This document shows positions 47,340 through 57,109 of a DNA stretch of 64,000 nt, piece by piece. Origin of the DNA: Whalleya microplaca (lineage: Eukaryota > Ascomycota > Sordariomycetes > Xylariales > Xylariaceae); assembly GCA_022497155.1 (NCBI GenBank), contig MU385759.1, positions 343,656 to 407,655 of the forward strand, in the 5' to 3' direction. Numbering within the stretch: the stretch's first letter is position 1; the number at the start of each line of letters is the position of its first letter. Made by a program: the position numbers and the translations under genes. The notes beneath the pieces were generated by a model, which saw only the letters and a list, made by a program, of their open reading frames with translations, searched no databases and was not told the DNA's origin.

Positions 47340-47765
47340 TACAGTCTATGGAGGTTATTTGTGAAGCTTTACCGCTCAAACGACTACAGCCAAGATTGTA
47401 TAGCATTTTCATCAAGACTTTTCACCCCTCCTAAGCTAGAGTCAGGTACTTAGATAAGAAACGGGTGGATTCCTGATGTTGAAGTTTCAAGTACCTTGCT
47501 ACCTACATAGGTCTGTGTCCCCTTTTAAGCTTAAATACATCCTTGCAATCCAAAGCCCACTTATTCCGTCATTGCATACACCTCCCATTTCTAATTAAGT
47601 TTGTACCTAATGAAAAATATTCTTAAGTCAAGGGGCGGTCGGTCGACAAATGAATTAAATACCTCTTCACGTCAGATCCTTAAAATCGTACCACTAGAGT
47701 GGGATTCCGACTTTCATCATGGTCAGTCGAGTTAGGTAGATTCGACATTTGTCTGAGTCTTCACT
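47078..47765. other. Intergenic region containing most of the MITE
   Basis: After the MITE ends at 47339, about 425 bases remain as the presumed promoter of the aminodeoxychorismate synthase gene. No gene is seen. Confidence 0.5.
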
Positions 47766-50324
47766 ATGAATCGCTCAAGAATTCTCTTCATCGATGCGTA
47801 CGATTCCTTCAGTAACAACATCGTATCTTTGCTGGCAACAGTCCTGAATGCCGATGTTGACATAGTGCCAATTGACCCGCCTCATCTTGACCCGAATGAC
47901 CTAGATTTTAGTCATCGGCTCACCAGTGAGCTGCGCCGTTACGATGCCGTTGTCTGTGGTGCAGGCCCCGGGTCGCCGGACTTGGCAGAGGATGTCGGGC
48001 TGATGAGGTACATATGGGACCTCCAGTCTGCTGATTTGATACCTGTGCTTGGGATATGTCTCGGCTTCCAGAGCCTCGTCGTAAGCTGCGGGGGTATCGT
48101 GAAGAAACTCAAGACCGGCCTCCACGGCATGATTCGAGAAATCGACCATGCAACAGAGGCGCCTGGCTTACATGAAGGGAACATATTCTGCGATGTTCCG
48201 CCGTTCAAGGCTACACTCTACCATAGTCTGCATGCGGATATCGGGCAAGAGTCAATAAGTGCAGATGATTGGCCGATCGCTAAATGGGCTTCACCACCTC
48301 ACTTACCAAACATTGTGCCCTTGGCTTGGGTGTATGAAGATCGGGGAGTCTATACCGAGCGCATCCTCATGGGCGTGAAGCATAGAACGAAACCCTTCTG
48401 GGGTCTGCAGTACCACCCCGAATCGATCTGCACGGAGATCAAAGGCCATCAGGTCATCAAGAACTGGTTTGACGAAGCCATGCGCTGGAACCGTGCGCGT
48501 GGTCGCACCACAGATTCTAGCCGTGGGCCATCTGCTTTCACTACAACGTTGCCCAGGCTCAGTGCGCAGAACACAAAAGAATACCCGGAAGATGAGGAAC
48601 GGAATCGTAATGATTGCCACTCATGGGTGTATGGCAGCAGCCAACTCGCGTCTTTCGGACTAAACTATTGCTACGACTCTAGTGTCCTCGATCTTCCCAT
48701 CCATGTCGAGGTTCCCGATGTTGTAGAGATATTGCAGGCTGGCAGGAGGGACTTCATTGTTCTCGACTCCGCGAGCGCAAAAGCTAACAGGATCGGATCG
48801 GACGTGCGAGGACGGTACAGTATCATCGCCTTAGACGTGGACGAGGCGTTGAAACTAGAATACAAAACGGGGGATAGACATGCTATCGCTCGCAGGTCGT
48901 CTTCTCCGGAGTCTACGCAAGAAGTTCTCGAGCACGTTGATCTTGGTCCCGGGCAAACCATATGGCAATTTCTAGCTGAATTCTGGGCTAGGCGTAAAGT
49001 CTCAGATGACGATGCCCCCCCACCGTTTTTGGGAGGCTTCATGGGCTACACCACCTATGAGCTCGGCTTAGAAGGCATCGATGTCCAAATACATCAGGAC
49101 AGAGGCCACACCAGACCAGATCTGTGTTTCGCCTGGGTCACCAAGAGCATCGTGATAGACCACATGGAAGGGACCCTACGGATCCAACACCTCTCACCCT
49201 CCCCGTCCGCGAGTCAAAGCTGGCTGGATTCCATCGCCTCCAAACTCTCCGCCTCGGCGATCTGGTCCGACGGCCTCCGCGTCGACTTCAACAAGCGCCA
49301 ACAGCTGACCCAACCCACCCCGCCATCGACGCCGACGACCGGCCCGTCGCAGGCCCGCATCCGCGTCCCGGACGCCGACGAGTACGAGGCCAAGGTCCGG
49401 CAGTGCCAGGACCACATCGCGGCGGGCGACTCGTACGAGCTCTGCCTCACGGACCAGACACACATCACGCGCCCGCGGAGCATCTCCCCCTCCACCTCCC
49501 CGCTCCCCCTCTCCGCCTCACCAACCTCCAAAGACCCCTCCCCCAGCACCACCTCCTGGACCCTCTACCGCGCCCTGCGGGCGCGCCAACCGGCGCCCTA
49601 CGGCTCGTACCTGCGTCTCGGCGGGGCAACACTCCTCAGCAGCTCGCCGGAGCGCTTCCTGACCTTCAGCGCCGCGGGCCTGTGCTCGATGCGGCCGATG
49701 AAGGGGACGGTGCGCAAGTCGCACGGGGTTGGAGGGGTATCGACGCTGGCGCAGGCGGAGGCGATCCTGCACGTGCCGAAGGAGGAGGCCGAGAACCTGA
49801 TGATCGTGGACCTGGTGCGGCACGACCTGCACGGGGTGTGCGGGGCCGGGCGCGTGGCGGTGCCGAGGCTGAATGTCGTTGAGGAGTACGCGAGTGTGTT
49901 CCAGATGGTTAGTGTGGTGGAGGGACAGCTGCCCACGCAGGAGCAAGGTCGGGGACGGGGACAACTCACAGGCCTCGACGTCCTAGCAGCCTCCCTGCCC
50001 CCCGGCTCCATGACCGGCGCCCCCAAGAAGCGCAGCTGCGAGCTCCTCGCGCAGATCGAGGGACGCCGCGAGCGCGGCCTGTACTCGGGCGTCGTGGGCT
50101 ACATGTGCGCGACGGGGCGCGGGGACTGGAGCGTCACGATCCGCAGCTTGTTCCGGTGGGACGACGAGGTCGTTCCTAGTGAGGTTGGGGTTGGTAGGCA
50201 GGAGGAGGAGGTCTGGCATATTGGCGCCGGTGGCGCGGTGACGGCGCTCAGTACGCCCGAGGGTGAGCGCGATGAGATGTTTGTTAAGCTGAAGGGGCCG
50301 TTGGGGATTTTTGATGAGGCGTGA
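47766..50324 (+). CDS. Aminodeoxychorismate synthase (fused PabA-PabB)
   Basis: This single-exon protein of 852 residues makes 4-amino-4-deoxychorismate from chorismate and glutamine, the first step to p-aminobenzoate and folate. The N-terminal class I glutamine amidotransferase (about residues 1-240) has FIDAYDSFSNNI, the nucleophile loop PVLGICLGFQSL and the His-Glu site QYHPESI. The C-terminal chorismate-binding domain starts around residue 330, with an N-terminal subdomain (GGFMGYTTYELG). It shows YEAKVRQCQDHIAAGDSYELCLTDQ, the PMKGT motif (lysine nucleophile of PabB, versus Gln/Ala in TrpE-like enzymes), ENLMIVDLVRHDL and GSMTGAPKKRSCELL. The fusion is normal for fungi. The 3' half is GC-richer than the 5' half. 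A Ser/Pro-rich insert lies near residue 580. Confidence 0.95.
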   Translation: MNRSRILFIDAYDSFSNNIVSLLATVLNADVDIVPIDPPHLDPNDLDFSHRLTSELRRYDAVVCGAGPGSPDLAEDVGLMRYIWDLQSADLIPVLGICLGFQSLVVSCGGIVKKLKTGLHGMIREIDHATEAPGLHEGNIFCDVPPFKATLYHSLHADIGQESISADDWPIAKWASPPHLPNIVPLAWVYEDRGVYTERILMGVKHRTKPFWGLQYHPESICTEIKGHQVIKNWFDEAMRWNRARGRTTDSSRGPSAFTTTLPRLSAQNTKEYPEDEERNRNDCHSWVYGSSQLASFGLNYCYDSSVLDLPIHVEVPDVVEILQAGRRDFIVLDSASAKANRIGSDVRGRYSIIALDVDEALKLEYKTGDRHAIARRSSSPESTQEVLEHVDLGPGQTIWQFLAEFWARRKVSDDDAPPPFLGGFMGYTTYELGLEGIDVQIHQDRGHTRPDLCFAWVTKSIVIDHMEGTLRIQHLSPSPSASQSWLDSIASKLSASAIWSDGLRVDFNKRQQLTQPTPPSTPTTGPSQARIRVPDADEYEAKVRQCQDHIAAGDSYELCLTDQTHITRPRSISPSTSPLPLSASPTSKDPSPSTTSWTLYRALRARQPAPYGSYLRLGGATLLSSSPERFLTFSAAGLCSMRPMKGTVRKSHGVGGVSTLAQAEAILHVPKEEAENLMIVDLVRHDLHGVCGAGRVAVPRLNVVEEYASVFQMVSVVEGQLPTQEQGRGRGQLTGLDVLAASLPPGSMTGAPKKRSCELLAQIEGRRERGLYSGVVGYMCATGRGDWSVTIRSLFRWDDEVVPSEVGVGRQEEEVWHIGAGGAVTALSTPEGERDEMFVKLKGPLGIFDEA

Positions 50325-50693
50325 GTTGTTCGTGTGTTTGGGTATAGTGTGCGTTCAAGTGAGTGGGAGAATTACCAGGATAGGCTACGGGGATGGACAC
50401 ATTGATTAGAAATGTTGGATGGATATAGCATGTGGATTTCAGCGTGTTTCTAACAGGATATGCATAGCTCAACGGTCAGGGGCATTGGGAGGTGCGGCTC
50501 ATTCATCATGGAGTCACCAGGGGGGGGGGGGGTTGATTACATAGAGTCAATCAAGACCGATTCGTCTAAACATTTTATCTATATTCTGGGACCTTCCGTA
50601 GATAGTCAACCACACACAGACAGACACTGCTCTATATATAGAGCTTTCTCACTCAAGAGTAACTTGATGGATTTCTCAAGCCGACATCATCTC
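50325..50693. other. Convergent intergenic region
   Basis: It holds 3' UTRs of the PabA-PabB and glucosidase I genes and a homopolymer run of about 14 G at 50519-50532. No gene is seen. Confidence 0.55.
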
Positions 50694-53275
50694 TCATAGC
50701 TCAACTCGCGTGTGTCCGCTGCTTGCGCCGCCTAGATCCTCCATGGCCATGATCTTGACGACCAGGCTCGTCCAGCCGGTGAAGTGCTGCGTCCGCTGGC
50801 CCTGGCCGGTTTCTGGGTTGTACTGCTCCCAGGCGAAGCCGGTCTCCTCCCAGCTCTTGTAGACGGTCTCAATTAGGTTCTTGCGCAGTCTGCTGTACAG
50901 GTCTTTGGCCTTAGCCGAGTACGGGCCGGGCTGAAGAGCGTAGTTCTGTAATATGTTAGTAAACTAGACTTAAAAGGCGATGTGCGAGATGGGTAACGCC
51001 GGGAGCTACTTACGCGAAGTGAAACTACGGCAAGGTAGTTGATGTTGATCCACACCGGGCTCCTCCAGTAGTTCTCATCCGTGCCGTAGAACTCGGATTT
51101 CTTGCTCAAGCTCCTGATTCCGTGGGGGCTGAACAACTCCTCCTCATCTCCTACGAGGTTCAGGAGCTTGCCGAGCTTCGGGTCATCGGGCTGCAACAAG
51201 CCCAGCAGGAGTGGGAAAATGGATATGTAGCCCTTATGGCATACTAGAGTATGCTCCTCGAAGTCATCGATCGTGGCATCGCAGAAACAGCCTTCGGACT
51301 CGGACCAATGGAGGTCCACGAGATTGTGCGATATGCCATCAGACACCTTGTTGTACTCTTGGACATCCTCCGGTAGACCGACGAAATCGGCGATCTTGGC
51401 CAGGGATCTGGACATCATGCCCATCCAGGACATCAGGTCTACGTGCAGCTCACCCGGGTGGGGAGGCTGAGGTCGGGGGTAGTCATCAAGACCGCTGGTC
51501 AGGATGTGTTGAACGGATCGTCCTCGCCATCGGTAGGCTTCCTTCGTCGAGTACGCCTCCCGGTCATACGATTTGATGTCTCCGAACTGAGTTTTCTTAA
51601 ACCACAGGAACTGGCGCCGCAGAAGAGGGTATAGATTGCGCAGATACTCGATGCCCAGGGTAGGGTTGTCGACGTGCGCATTCTCAAGGACGACAGCTTG
51701 CGAAAGATGCTCGGAGCCGGTGTGCTGGCTGCCATTCGTCTTCTGCAGCCTTTCCGTGAAAGCCTCAAGGACCAAGTACAGCGTTGGAGGGTTAGCGTAG
51801 TGCGGGTATTGGACCTGGAACTCCGGCGGCACCTTGCTCCGAGCTTCCTCGCCGAGGATCTGCTCTCGCGCAATCCAGCCGTCTTCGTCCATCAGGTTGT
51901 ACCAGCTCTTCACGATCTCCAAGGTAAGGTCGATGTCCCAATCGGCAATGGGAAGCAGGTGGAAGCCCTCGTCCCACAGGAAGCCGCGGGGGAAGAACGG
52001 CCGAGACGGAATACTAGTGTAGAGCTCGTGCGGTCCCTCCAACTGCTCTTGCTTGCGGGCGCGAGCCTCAGCCGTCTCCTCCCAGAAGCCCTCGTTCTCC
52101 TCTTCGTACTCGGGAGCATAGGATCGATCGACCACGTGCCGTCCGTAGAAGTATCCGATACCCCCGGCGAGGTTAGAAAGCATGCTTCGCCCGAACTTGC
52201 GATATTCATCGGTTTTAAATGGCGCCTGCGGCTCGAAGACCTCCGAGAAGCGGTCATGGAACGCTTCAGTCGTCAATCTGATCTCACGGGTCAGATCCTC
52301 GCTCGTGGTGTCCTTGCCAGCAGAACCACTCGAGAACAAGATATCAAACTCGAAGGGGCCTTCGAAGACCTTTTGTATAATCTGTGCGTTTCCGGCACCA
52401 GGCGCGTTGGCCAGTTGGTAGACTTGCCACGGAGGCGGCGCATTCTCAGGCCCGTAGTCCTGGATGATCTCATCCACGCCCGCTTTGAGTTGCTGGAATA
52501 TGATAGGCTTTGCCTGCCACAAATGGTCCCCGGGAAGCATCAATGATCGTACGGTTGTCTTATCCAGGTCTCTTCGTTTGGAAATATCGTGATTGCTGCC
52601 AGGATGCTCACCTTGGCCCGCAGTCACGACCAGTTTGTAGTCACCAAGGGCCTCGGAGCTACCTTTCAGAGTTACGTCGCCTTCGAATCCATTGTCGTCA
52701 CCATCGTCAACGACCTCGAGGACTTCGCCAAGAGCCTCGGATGCAGCGTAGAACATCACGGTAGTCTTGAGGTCAGCAGCCGTGTCTTCTCGAGGTTCAC
52801 CCTTGATACGTGCTGCCCAGCTGCCACCGTGCCCGCCTCCGGGGATCTTGACAAACGTGGTACTGATGTCGATCTTATTCCCAGCGTCGTGGATAGACTG
52901 GACACCGCCTTTCCGAGTATCATACTCGTCCCAGCCGTAACCAGCCATTCCTTCATGTTGTTCACAAGTGTAGCGGAAACCTAGAAATACGGTTACTAAC
53001 AAATCTCTTACTAGGATATTTTATAATTCATAGAGCTTACTGTTCTGGACATCGACATAATTATCAATCTTAGCCCAGAGTAAACCAGTCATCAAACTGT
53101 GAGGTATTCTAGGCCGAACACCGAAGTACAGGTTCGGACGATAAGGCCCCCATAGTAGGCTCTGGTTATTCAATCGGCCTGTCTCTCCATTGAGCACACC
53201 TTCATCCTGAGCCGAGGCAAAAAGTGAGAGAAGGAGAAAAGACAGCCAAGCTGTCAACGGGCGCCGAAATGCCAT
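50694..53275 (-). CDS. CWH41: Mannosyl-oligosaccharide glucosidase (ER processing alpha-glucosidase I, GH63)
   Basis: This enzyme removes the outermost alpha-1,2 glucose from Glc3Man9GlcNAc2 on new glycoproteins in the ER lumen. Exons 53275-53041, 52980-51014 and 50945-50694 give 817 residues, normal for the family. The N-terminus MAFRRPLTAWLSFLLLSLFASAQ is a signal or signal-anchor sequence. Family blocks are LLWGPYRPNLYFGVRPRIPHSLMTGLLW, FRYTCEQHEGMAGYGWDEYD (joined by splicing), SRPFFPRGFLWDEGFHLLPIADWD, which contains the catalytic region, YRWRGRS, ENYWRSPVWININYLAV and the C-terminal WEQYNPETGQGQRTQHFTGWTSLVV. The start at 53275 is preferred over the in-frame upstream ATG at 53332 because it begins the signal sequence. 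It is divergent from SNRNP27. Confidence 0.95.
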
Positions 53276-53811
53276 GACAGCATCGAACGAGTGAGCGGCG
53301 ACAACAGACTCAAAAGTTGAGTATTCTACCACCTCATGTACATAGAAGAAAATGTGAGTTGGGGTGCGGTGTTTTGAATAATGAGTGCCGATGCCTCTAG
53401 CTTCAGTCGGCTTTCAGTATAAGGCCGAAGATGAACACGGTTGTGGGAATTTGGAGAAAGCTCCAAGCTCCAATCCGATTTGACGTCAGTGCCCCCTGAA
53501 AATCACAGCCTTGCAGGCGGGGCAGGCTTGCCAGTGGAACAGCACTGAGGCAGCTGAGGCTCAAGCCCCCATGACCGCTGTCCCTAGCGCGTACCCCACC
53601 TGAAACCTGTGCTCCACAGTATGTTCTAGGTCCTGCACTACCTGCAGCCTCATCCAGCATCAGCCATCTTCCCAGTTGCCAAGGTCGGGCATTTCTTTGT
53701 TTTTGCATCACGCCTGCCTCGCAACGCCGACAACACACCCTACGTCTCGCACACCGCACAATCCGTAATAAAATTGTACGATCCGAGTCAATAGTCCTTT
53801 GAGACGAAAAG
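53276..53811. other. Divergent promoter region, glucosidase I / SNRNP27
   Basis: The 536 bases between two start codons must carry both promoters. The open frames here are shadows without family signal. Confidence 0.55.
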
Positions 53812-54777
53812 ATGGCTGATCCGTCTCGCCGTGGCCGAAACCGCCTCGACAGCAGGACGATGTGGGACGAGTCTGACCGTCGCAATCGCCAGGCTGCTCC
53901 CGGTCCTGGTCGCGACAGGAGAGGCGAGGAGCGTGACAGACAACCACGAGATGAAGCCAACCCCGTCCCAAACCGGGATCGCAACCGTCGGTATCGATCT
54001 CGGTCGCGATCACCCCGCAGAGAACGCCGCGACAGAAACCGGTCGAGATCCCGCGAACGAAGGGACAGAGACCGCGAGCTAGATAGAGGCCGGCCGCGGG
54101 ACTTCGACCGGGCACGGCCTAGGGGAGATGACCGCCATGCTGTGAGAGGGAGAGAGAGACGGCGTGATGTTGATAGAGAACCACGCCAGGTCGATGATGC
54201 TGCTCCTCGAGGTATGTCACCTGGCAGGATACCGCCAATCCTAAGCATACCTATATGTACTGGAGCAGATACTAACTACGGCACAGGTCCAGAACGAGAG
54301 CGAGAAAGCCGCCGCTCGGCATCACCAGCCCCCAGCACAGCAGGGAAATTCGACCGCAGCGAGCACAACTCGCCCCTCCCCACACGACCCCGGCACGCAG
54401 CAAGCACATCGCTCTCCTTTAAGGTAGGAAAGCATGAGGACGATCCCGATCACAGAGGGCCCCAGCACAAGGGCAAGGGGCGCCAGGAGATGAGCATGTC
54501 ACCCGCGCGGCGCGCCACGAGCGAGCGGACGGACACGCCGCACTCGGAGGGCGAGGCCATGGACCAGGACAACGAGGACGACGACGTGGTCGTGGAGGAG
54601 GACGACGGCCTGAGCGCCATGCAGGCCATGATGGGCTTCGGCGGCTTTGGGACGACGAAGGGCAACCACGTCGTGGGGAACCATGCGGGAGCTGTGCGGA
54701 AGGTGAAGAAGACGGAGTACCGCCAGTACATGAACCGTGTCGGTGGGTTCAACAGGCCGCTGAGTCCCACGCGGTGA
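53812..54777 (+). CDS. U4/U6.U5 tri-snRNP 27 kDa protein (SNRNP27 family)
   Basis: This is a spliceosome component of the tri-snRNP in the nucleus. I split it into exons 53812-54211 and 54287-54777 (296 residues). The N-terminal half is an Arg-rich RS/RD/RE domain (RYRSRSRSPRRERRDRNR and similar), typical of SR-like splicing factors. The C-terminus has the SNRNP27 signature: MQAMMGFGGFGTTKG, NHAGAVRKVKKTEYRQYMNRVGGFNRPLSPTR. The middle holds an acidic stretch (DQDNEDDDVVVEEDDG). The intron (GTATGT donor, TACTAAC branch site, CACAG acceptor) is 75 bases, a multiple of three without stop, so the whole region also reads as one frame; splicing joins AAPRG to PERERESRRSAS and restores the Arg-rich run. 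Confidence 0.92.
   Translation: MADPSRRGRNRLDSRTMWDESDRRNRQAAPGPGRDRRGEERDRQPRDEANPVPNRDRNRRYRSRSRSPRRERRDRNRSRSRERRDRDRELDRGRPRDFDRARPRGDDRHAVRGRERRRDVDREPRQVDDAAPRGMSPGRIPPILSIPICTGADTNYGTGPERERESRRSASPAPSTAGKFDRSEHNSPLPTRPRHAASTSLSFKVGKHEDDPDHRGPQHKGKGRQEMSMSPARRATSERTDTPHSEGEAMDQDNEDDDVVVEEDDGLSAMQAMMGFGGFGTTKGNHVVGNHAGAVRKVKKTEYRQYMNRVGGFNRPLSPTR
54212..54286 (+). other. 75-base stop-free intron with perfect TACTAAC branch site
   Basis: The donor is GTATGT, the branch sequence TACTAAC lies 15 bases before the CACAG acceptor, and the length is 3n. Retained, it would add 25 residues rich in Pro and Ile that do not suit the RS domain. Confidence 0.85.
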
Positions 54778-56014
54778 TCTCGAGGGTGAAGGTTGTTTGT
54801 GATGGTTATTTGCGGTGGACGACAGACGCGCAGTGGATGACAATGTCAAGACTAATAGGGCAGCCTCGGGAGTTAGGGGGGTACGGGATTCTGAGTCGAG
54901 AGCTTGAACGAGAGTTGTATAGCGGCTGTTTCGGTGTGGGTGTGCGAGTAGTGGCGATGTAACTTTGCTTTAATGAATAAATCATAACTCAGGTAAATTG
55001 ATACCCTTTATTTTCAGATTCACTCGCACTATAGGTTGTGATTTACAGCATAGTAAGGAATTGAGTCGAGGCTCACGATATAAGAACTCGCCATATATGG
55101 GCCGTCAGGCATATCTGTTCTCGGTTGTTGCTTAGATCAGGTAACGATGATGAACTTGTTAACGCCCGGAAAACGAGAAACCATCTACATATGTCTACCA
55201 GATGTCTGTGAAAGGGATGTTTCTATGCCGGCGCTTTCATGGCGTATAGGACCGCTGGAGTACCGAAACAAAGCCAGCAATCTGTGTGACGAGAGTTCCT
55301 GAACTCCTCGAACTATTTTTCTATCCTATAAGGCAACTCTTCTACGTTGGGGAAAGGTCTTGACAAAAAATCCAATATACCAGTAAGTTATATTTGTTAT
55401 GTATGTTTTCCTAGCTTCTACCGAGATGTCTGTCTAGCCAAGTAGCCCCAGAGCCCAGTCTCTTAATATCCACATATCATTCCTAGCTTACTACCAAGAA
55501 GCTGTTCTATATTATAGACCATATTATGTCTCTTTATAAGATCCGAGCACTAAATGATGAACTCAACCGAGGAGAGCAAGCATAATCAAAGACAGAGTTA
55601 TGCTAGATGTTAAAAGAAAGATTAACATATTTAGTAGACATGGACTACTTATCAGTGAATCACAATTAACTTAAAGTCACATAAGGACAGCGATGATCTT
55701 TGTATAGCACTAGATTTATTCCTGCAGTTGTACTCTTTAACATAGCTGAAGCGAATCAGCATTCATGTGGACCCAGATGTCCGTCCTCTTTACCTCGCGT
55801 CCCGCAAGGCCATTCCCGTGCGCTCCCGTGCGCTCTCTATATATGCCAGTCCATCCGCCACTCTCAGCGGGACACAATGCATAAGTAACTCTCAACAAAA
55901 GCGAAACCATCCGCCGCCCTTTATACACATACTCCGACATAATCCACCCACGTATCCATCCGTCTCCATCACCGAGACCGCCCTACACTCGGAGTAGATC
56001 TAGGTAGATCCCTC
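54778..56014. other. Intergenic region
   Basis: No gene, RNA or clear repeat is seen in 1.24 kb. From about 54960 to 55700 it is AT-rich. Confidence 0.5.
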
Positions 56015-57109
56015 CTACTTGGCGTGCCGCGAGCTCGCAAGACCGCCCAAGCCACTTCTGCGGAGCGCTCCGAAATCAGACGCCGTAGCGGTGTTGATCT
56101 GTTCCATGCGCTCGCGACGCTGGAGCTTGGCAGCGCCGGAGCCCTTGCGTCGCGGCCAATCCGGGTTCTCCCGCTTGAGTCTCTCCAGCTGTGCGTATGC
56201 TTCTGTCACCGTGGTCTCGTAGATTGGCGAGTCGAGATCGTCGGTGCTTGGCTGCGGTGTGTTCATCTGCTGCGGGAAACGGGGCCGCTGGTTGCGGTTG
56301 AGTGAGATTCTGGGTTGGCTGGTGCTGGCACTACGGGTAGTGTTGCTGACATTGCGGGCAACGGTGCTAGCACTACGAGTAGGGTTGATAGCACGGCGGG
56401 TAGTGTTGCTGGCACCGCGGGTAGTGTTGCTGATATTGCGGGCAACGGTGCTGGCATCACGAGTAGGGTTGATGGCACCGCGGGCAGCAGGAACAGCTCG
56501 CTGGGGCTGGGGCGGCGTCTGGGGTCCAACCTGAAATTGAGCCGTAGGCTCAGGCCAATCCTCATACATGCCGACACCGAGAGAGGAATCAGAACTGGGA
56601 CTGCTCTTGTAGATCGGCTCTGGGGGGCTAGCATTAGAGCCATTTGAGTTGACGAGACTTCCGTACCGGCTCCACTCAGGACACTCGTGCCGAACCCGGC
56701 CTTTCGTGGGATTGAGTGGATCGTAGATTAACGGTGGCGAGACCGCACTCTTCTTAGGCGTTTTGAATACGCTGGTGTGGGGGAATGAATCCTTGCCCTT
56801 GCCCTTGCCAACACTGGCAGGACTGGTGAAAGCGGGTTGTTGTCCCAGACCCCCCTGGTGTGTTGACTCGTCAGGTAGTGTAATAACCATGAAGCCATGG
56901 TTATTTGCAAGAATTTTAGCTTCATTCTCGATATCAGAGGGTATAGGACGACAAAGAAACTTTGTCGCAGCCGCGAAATCGGCATGAGATAGTTGCGCAC
57001 GCCGAATCTGAGCGGTAAGAGCTGCTGCGGTATTGATAATATCGACAGCTTCACTACCAGTGACAGCGTCACCTCCAGCGGCGACAGCGTCGGAATTAAA
57101 CGAGCTCAT
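56015..57109 (-). CDS. Hypothetical low-complexity protein with internal repeats
   Basis: This open frame codes for 364 residues starting at MSSFNSDAVAAGGDAV (57109). An in-frame ATG at 57391 would add a hydrophobic, Ser/Leu-rich leader that lies in a CT-rich promoter-like stretch, so I reject it. Residues 1-70 look helical (VDIINTAAALTAQIRRAQLSH, DFAAATKFLCRPIPSDIENEAK). The middle is Ser/Pro-rich with KTPKKSAVSPP. Around residues 230-290 there are two imperfect copies of an element reading INPTRxASTVARNxSNTTR. The C-terminus is basic and helical (AYAQLERLKRENPDWPRRKGSG). I recognise no family. Codon use looks normal, and the frame is long for chance. Confidence 0.65.
   Translation of the reverse strand: MSSFNSDAVAAGGDAVTGSEAVDIINTAAALTAQIRRAQLSHADFAAATKFLCRPIPSDIENEAKILANNHGFMVITLPDESTHQGGLGQQPAFTSPASVGKGKGKDSFPHTSVFKTPKKSAVSPPLIYDPLNPTKGRVRHECPEWSRYGSLVNSNGSNASPPEPIYKSSPSSDSSLGVGMYEDWPEPTAQFQVGPQTPPQPQRAVPAARGAINPTRDASTVARNISNTTRGASNTTRRAINPTRSASTVARNVSNTTRSASTSQPRISLNRNQRPRFPQQMNTPQPSTDDLDSPIYETTVTEAYAQLERLKRENPDWPRRKGSGAAKLQRRERMEQINTATASDFGALRRSGLGGLASSRHAK
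56325..56490. repeat. Internal tandem repeat in hypothetical gene
   Basis: Blocks such as GTAGTGTTGCTG, ATTGCGGGCAACGGTGCT and AGTAGGGTTGATRGCACSGC recur with a period near 105 bases, built of smaller related units of about 30 bases. They encode the INPTR..STVARN..SNTTR repeats on the minus strand. Confidence 0.75.

Noticed and set aside
49124..49882. 252-codon plus-strand frame within the PabA-PabB gene
   Set aside because: Out-of-frame shadow in the GC-rich chorismate-binding region.
51674..52546. 290-codon plus-strand frame opposite glucosidase I
   Set aside because: Antisense shadow; the minus strand has all GH63 blocks.
53403..54248. 281-codon minus-strand frame over SNRNP27
   Set aside because: Antisense of Arg-rich RS codons yields Ser/Arg-rich nonsense; the plus strand has the SNRNP27 signature.
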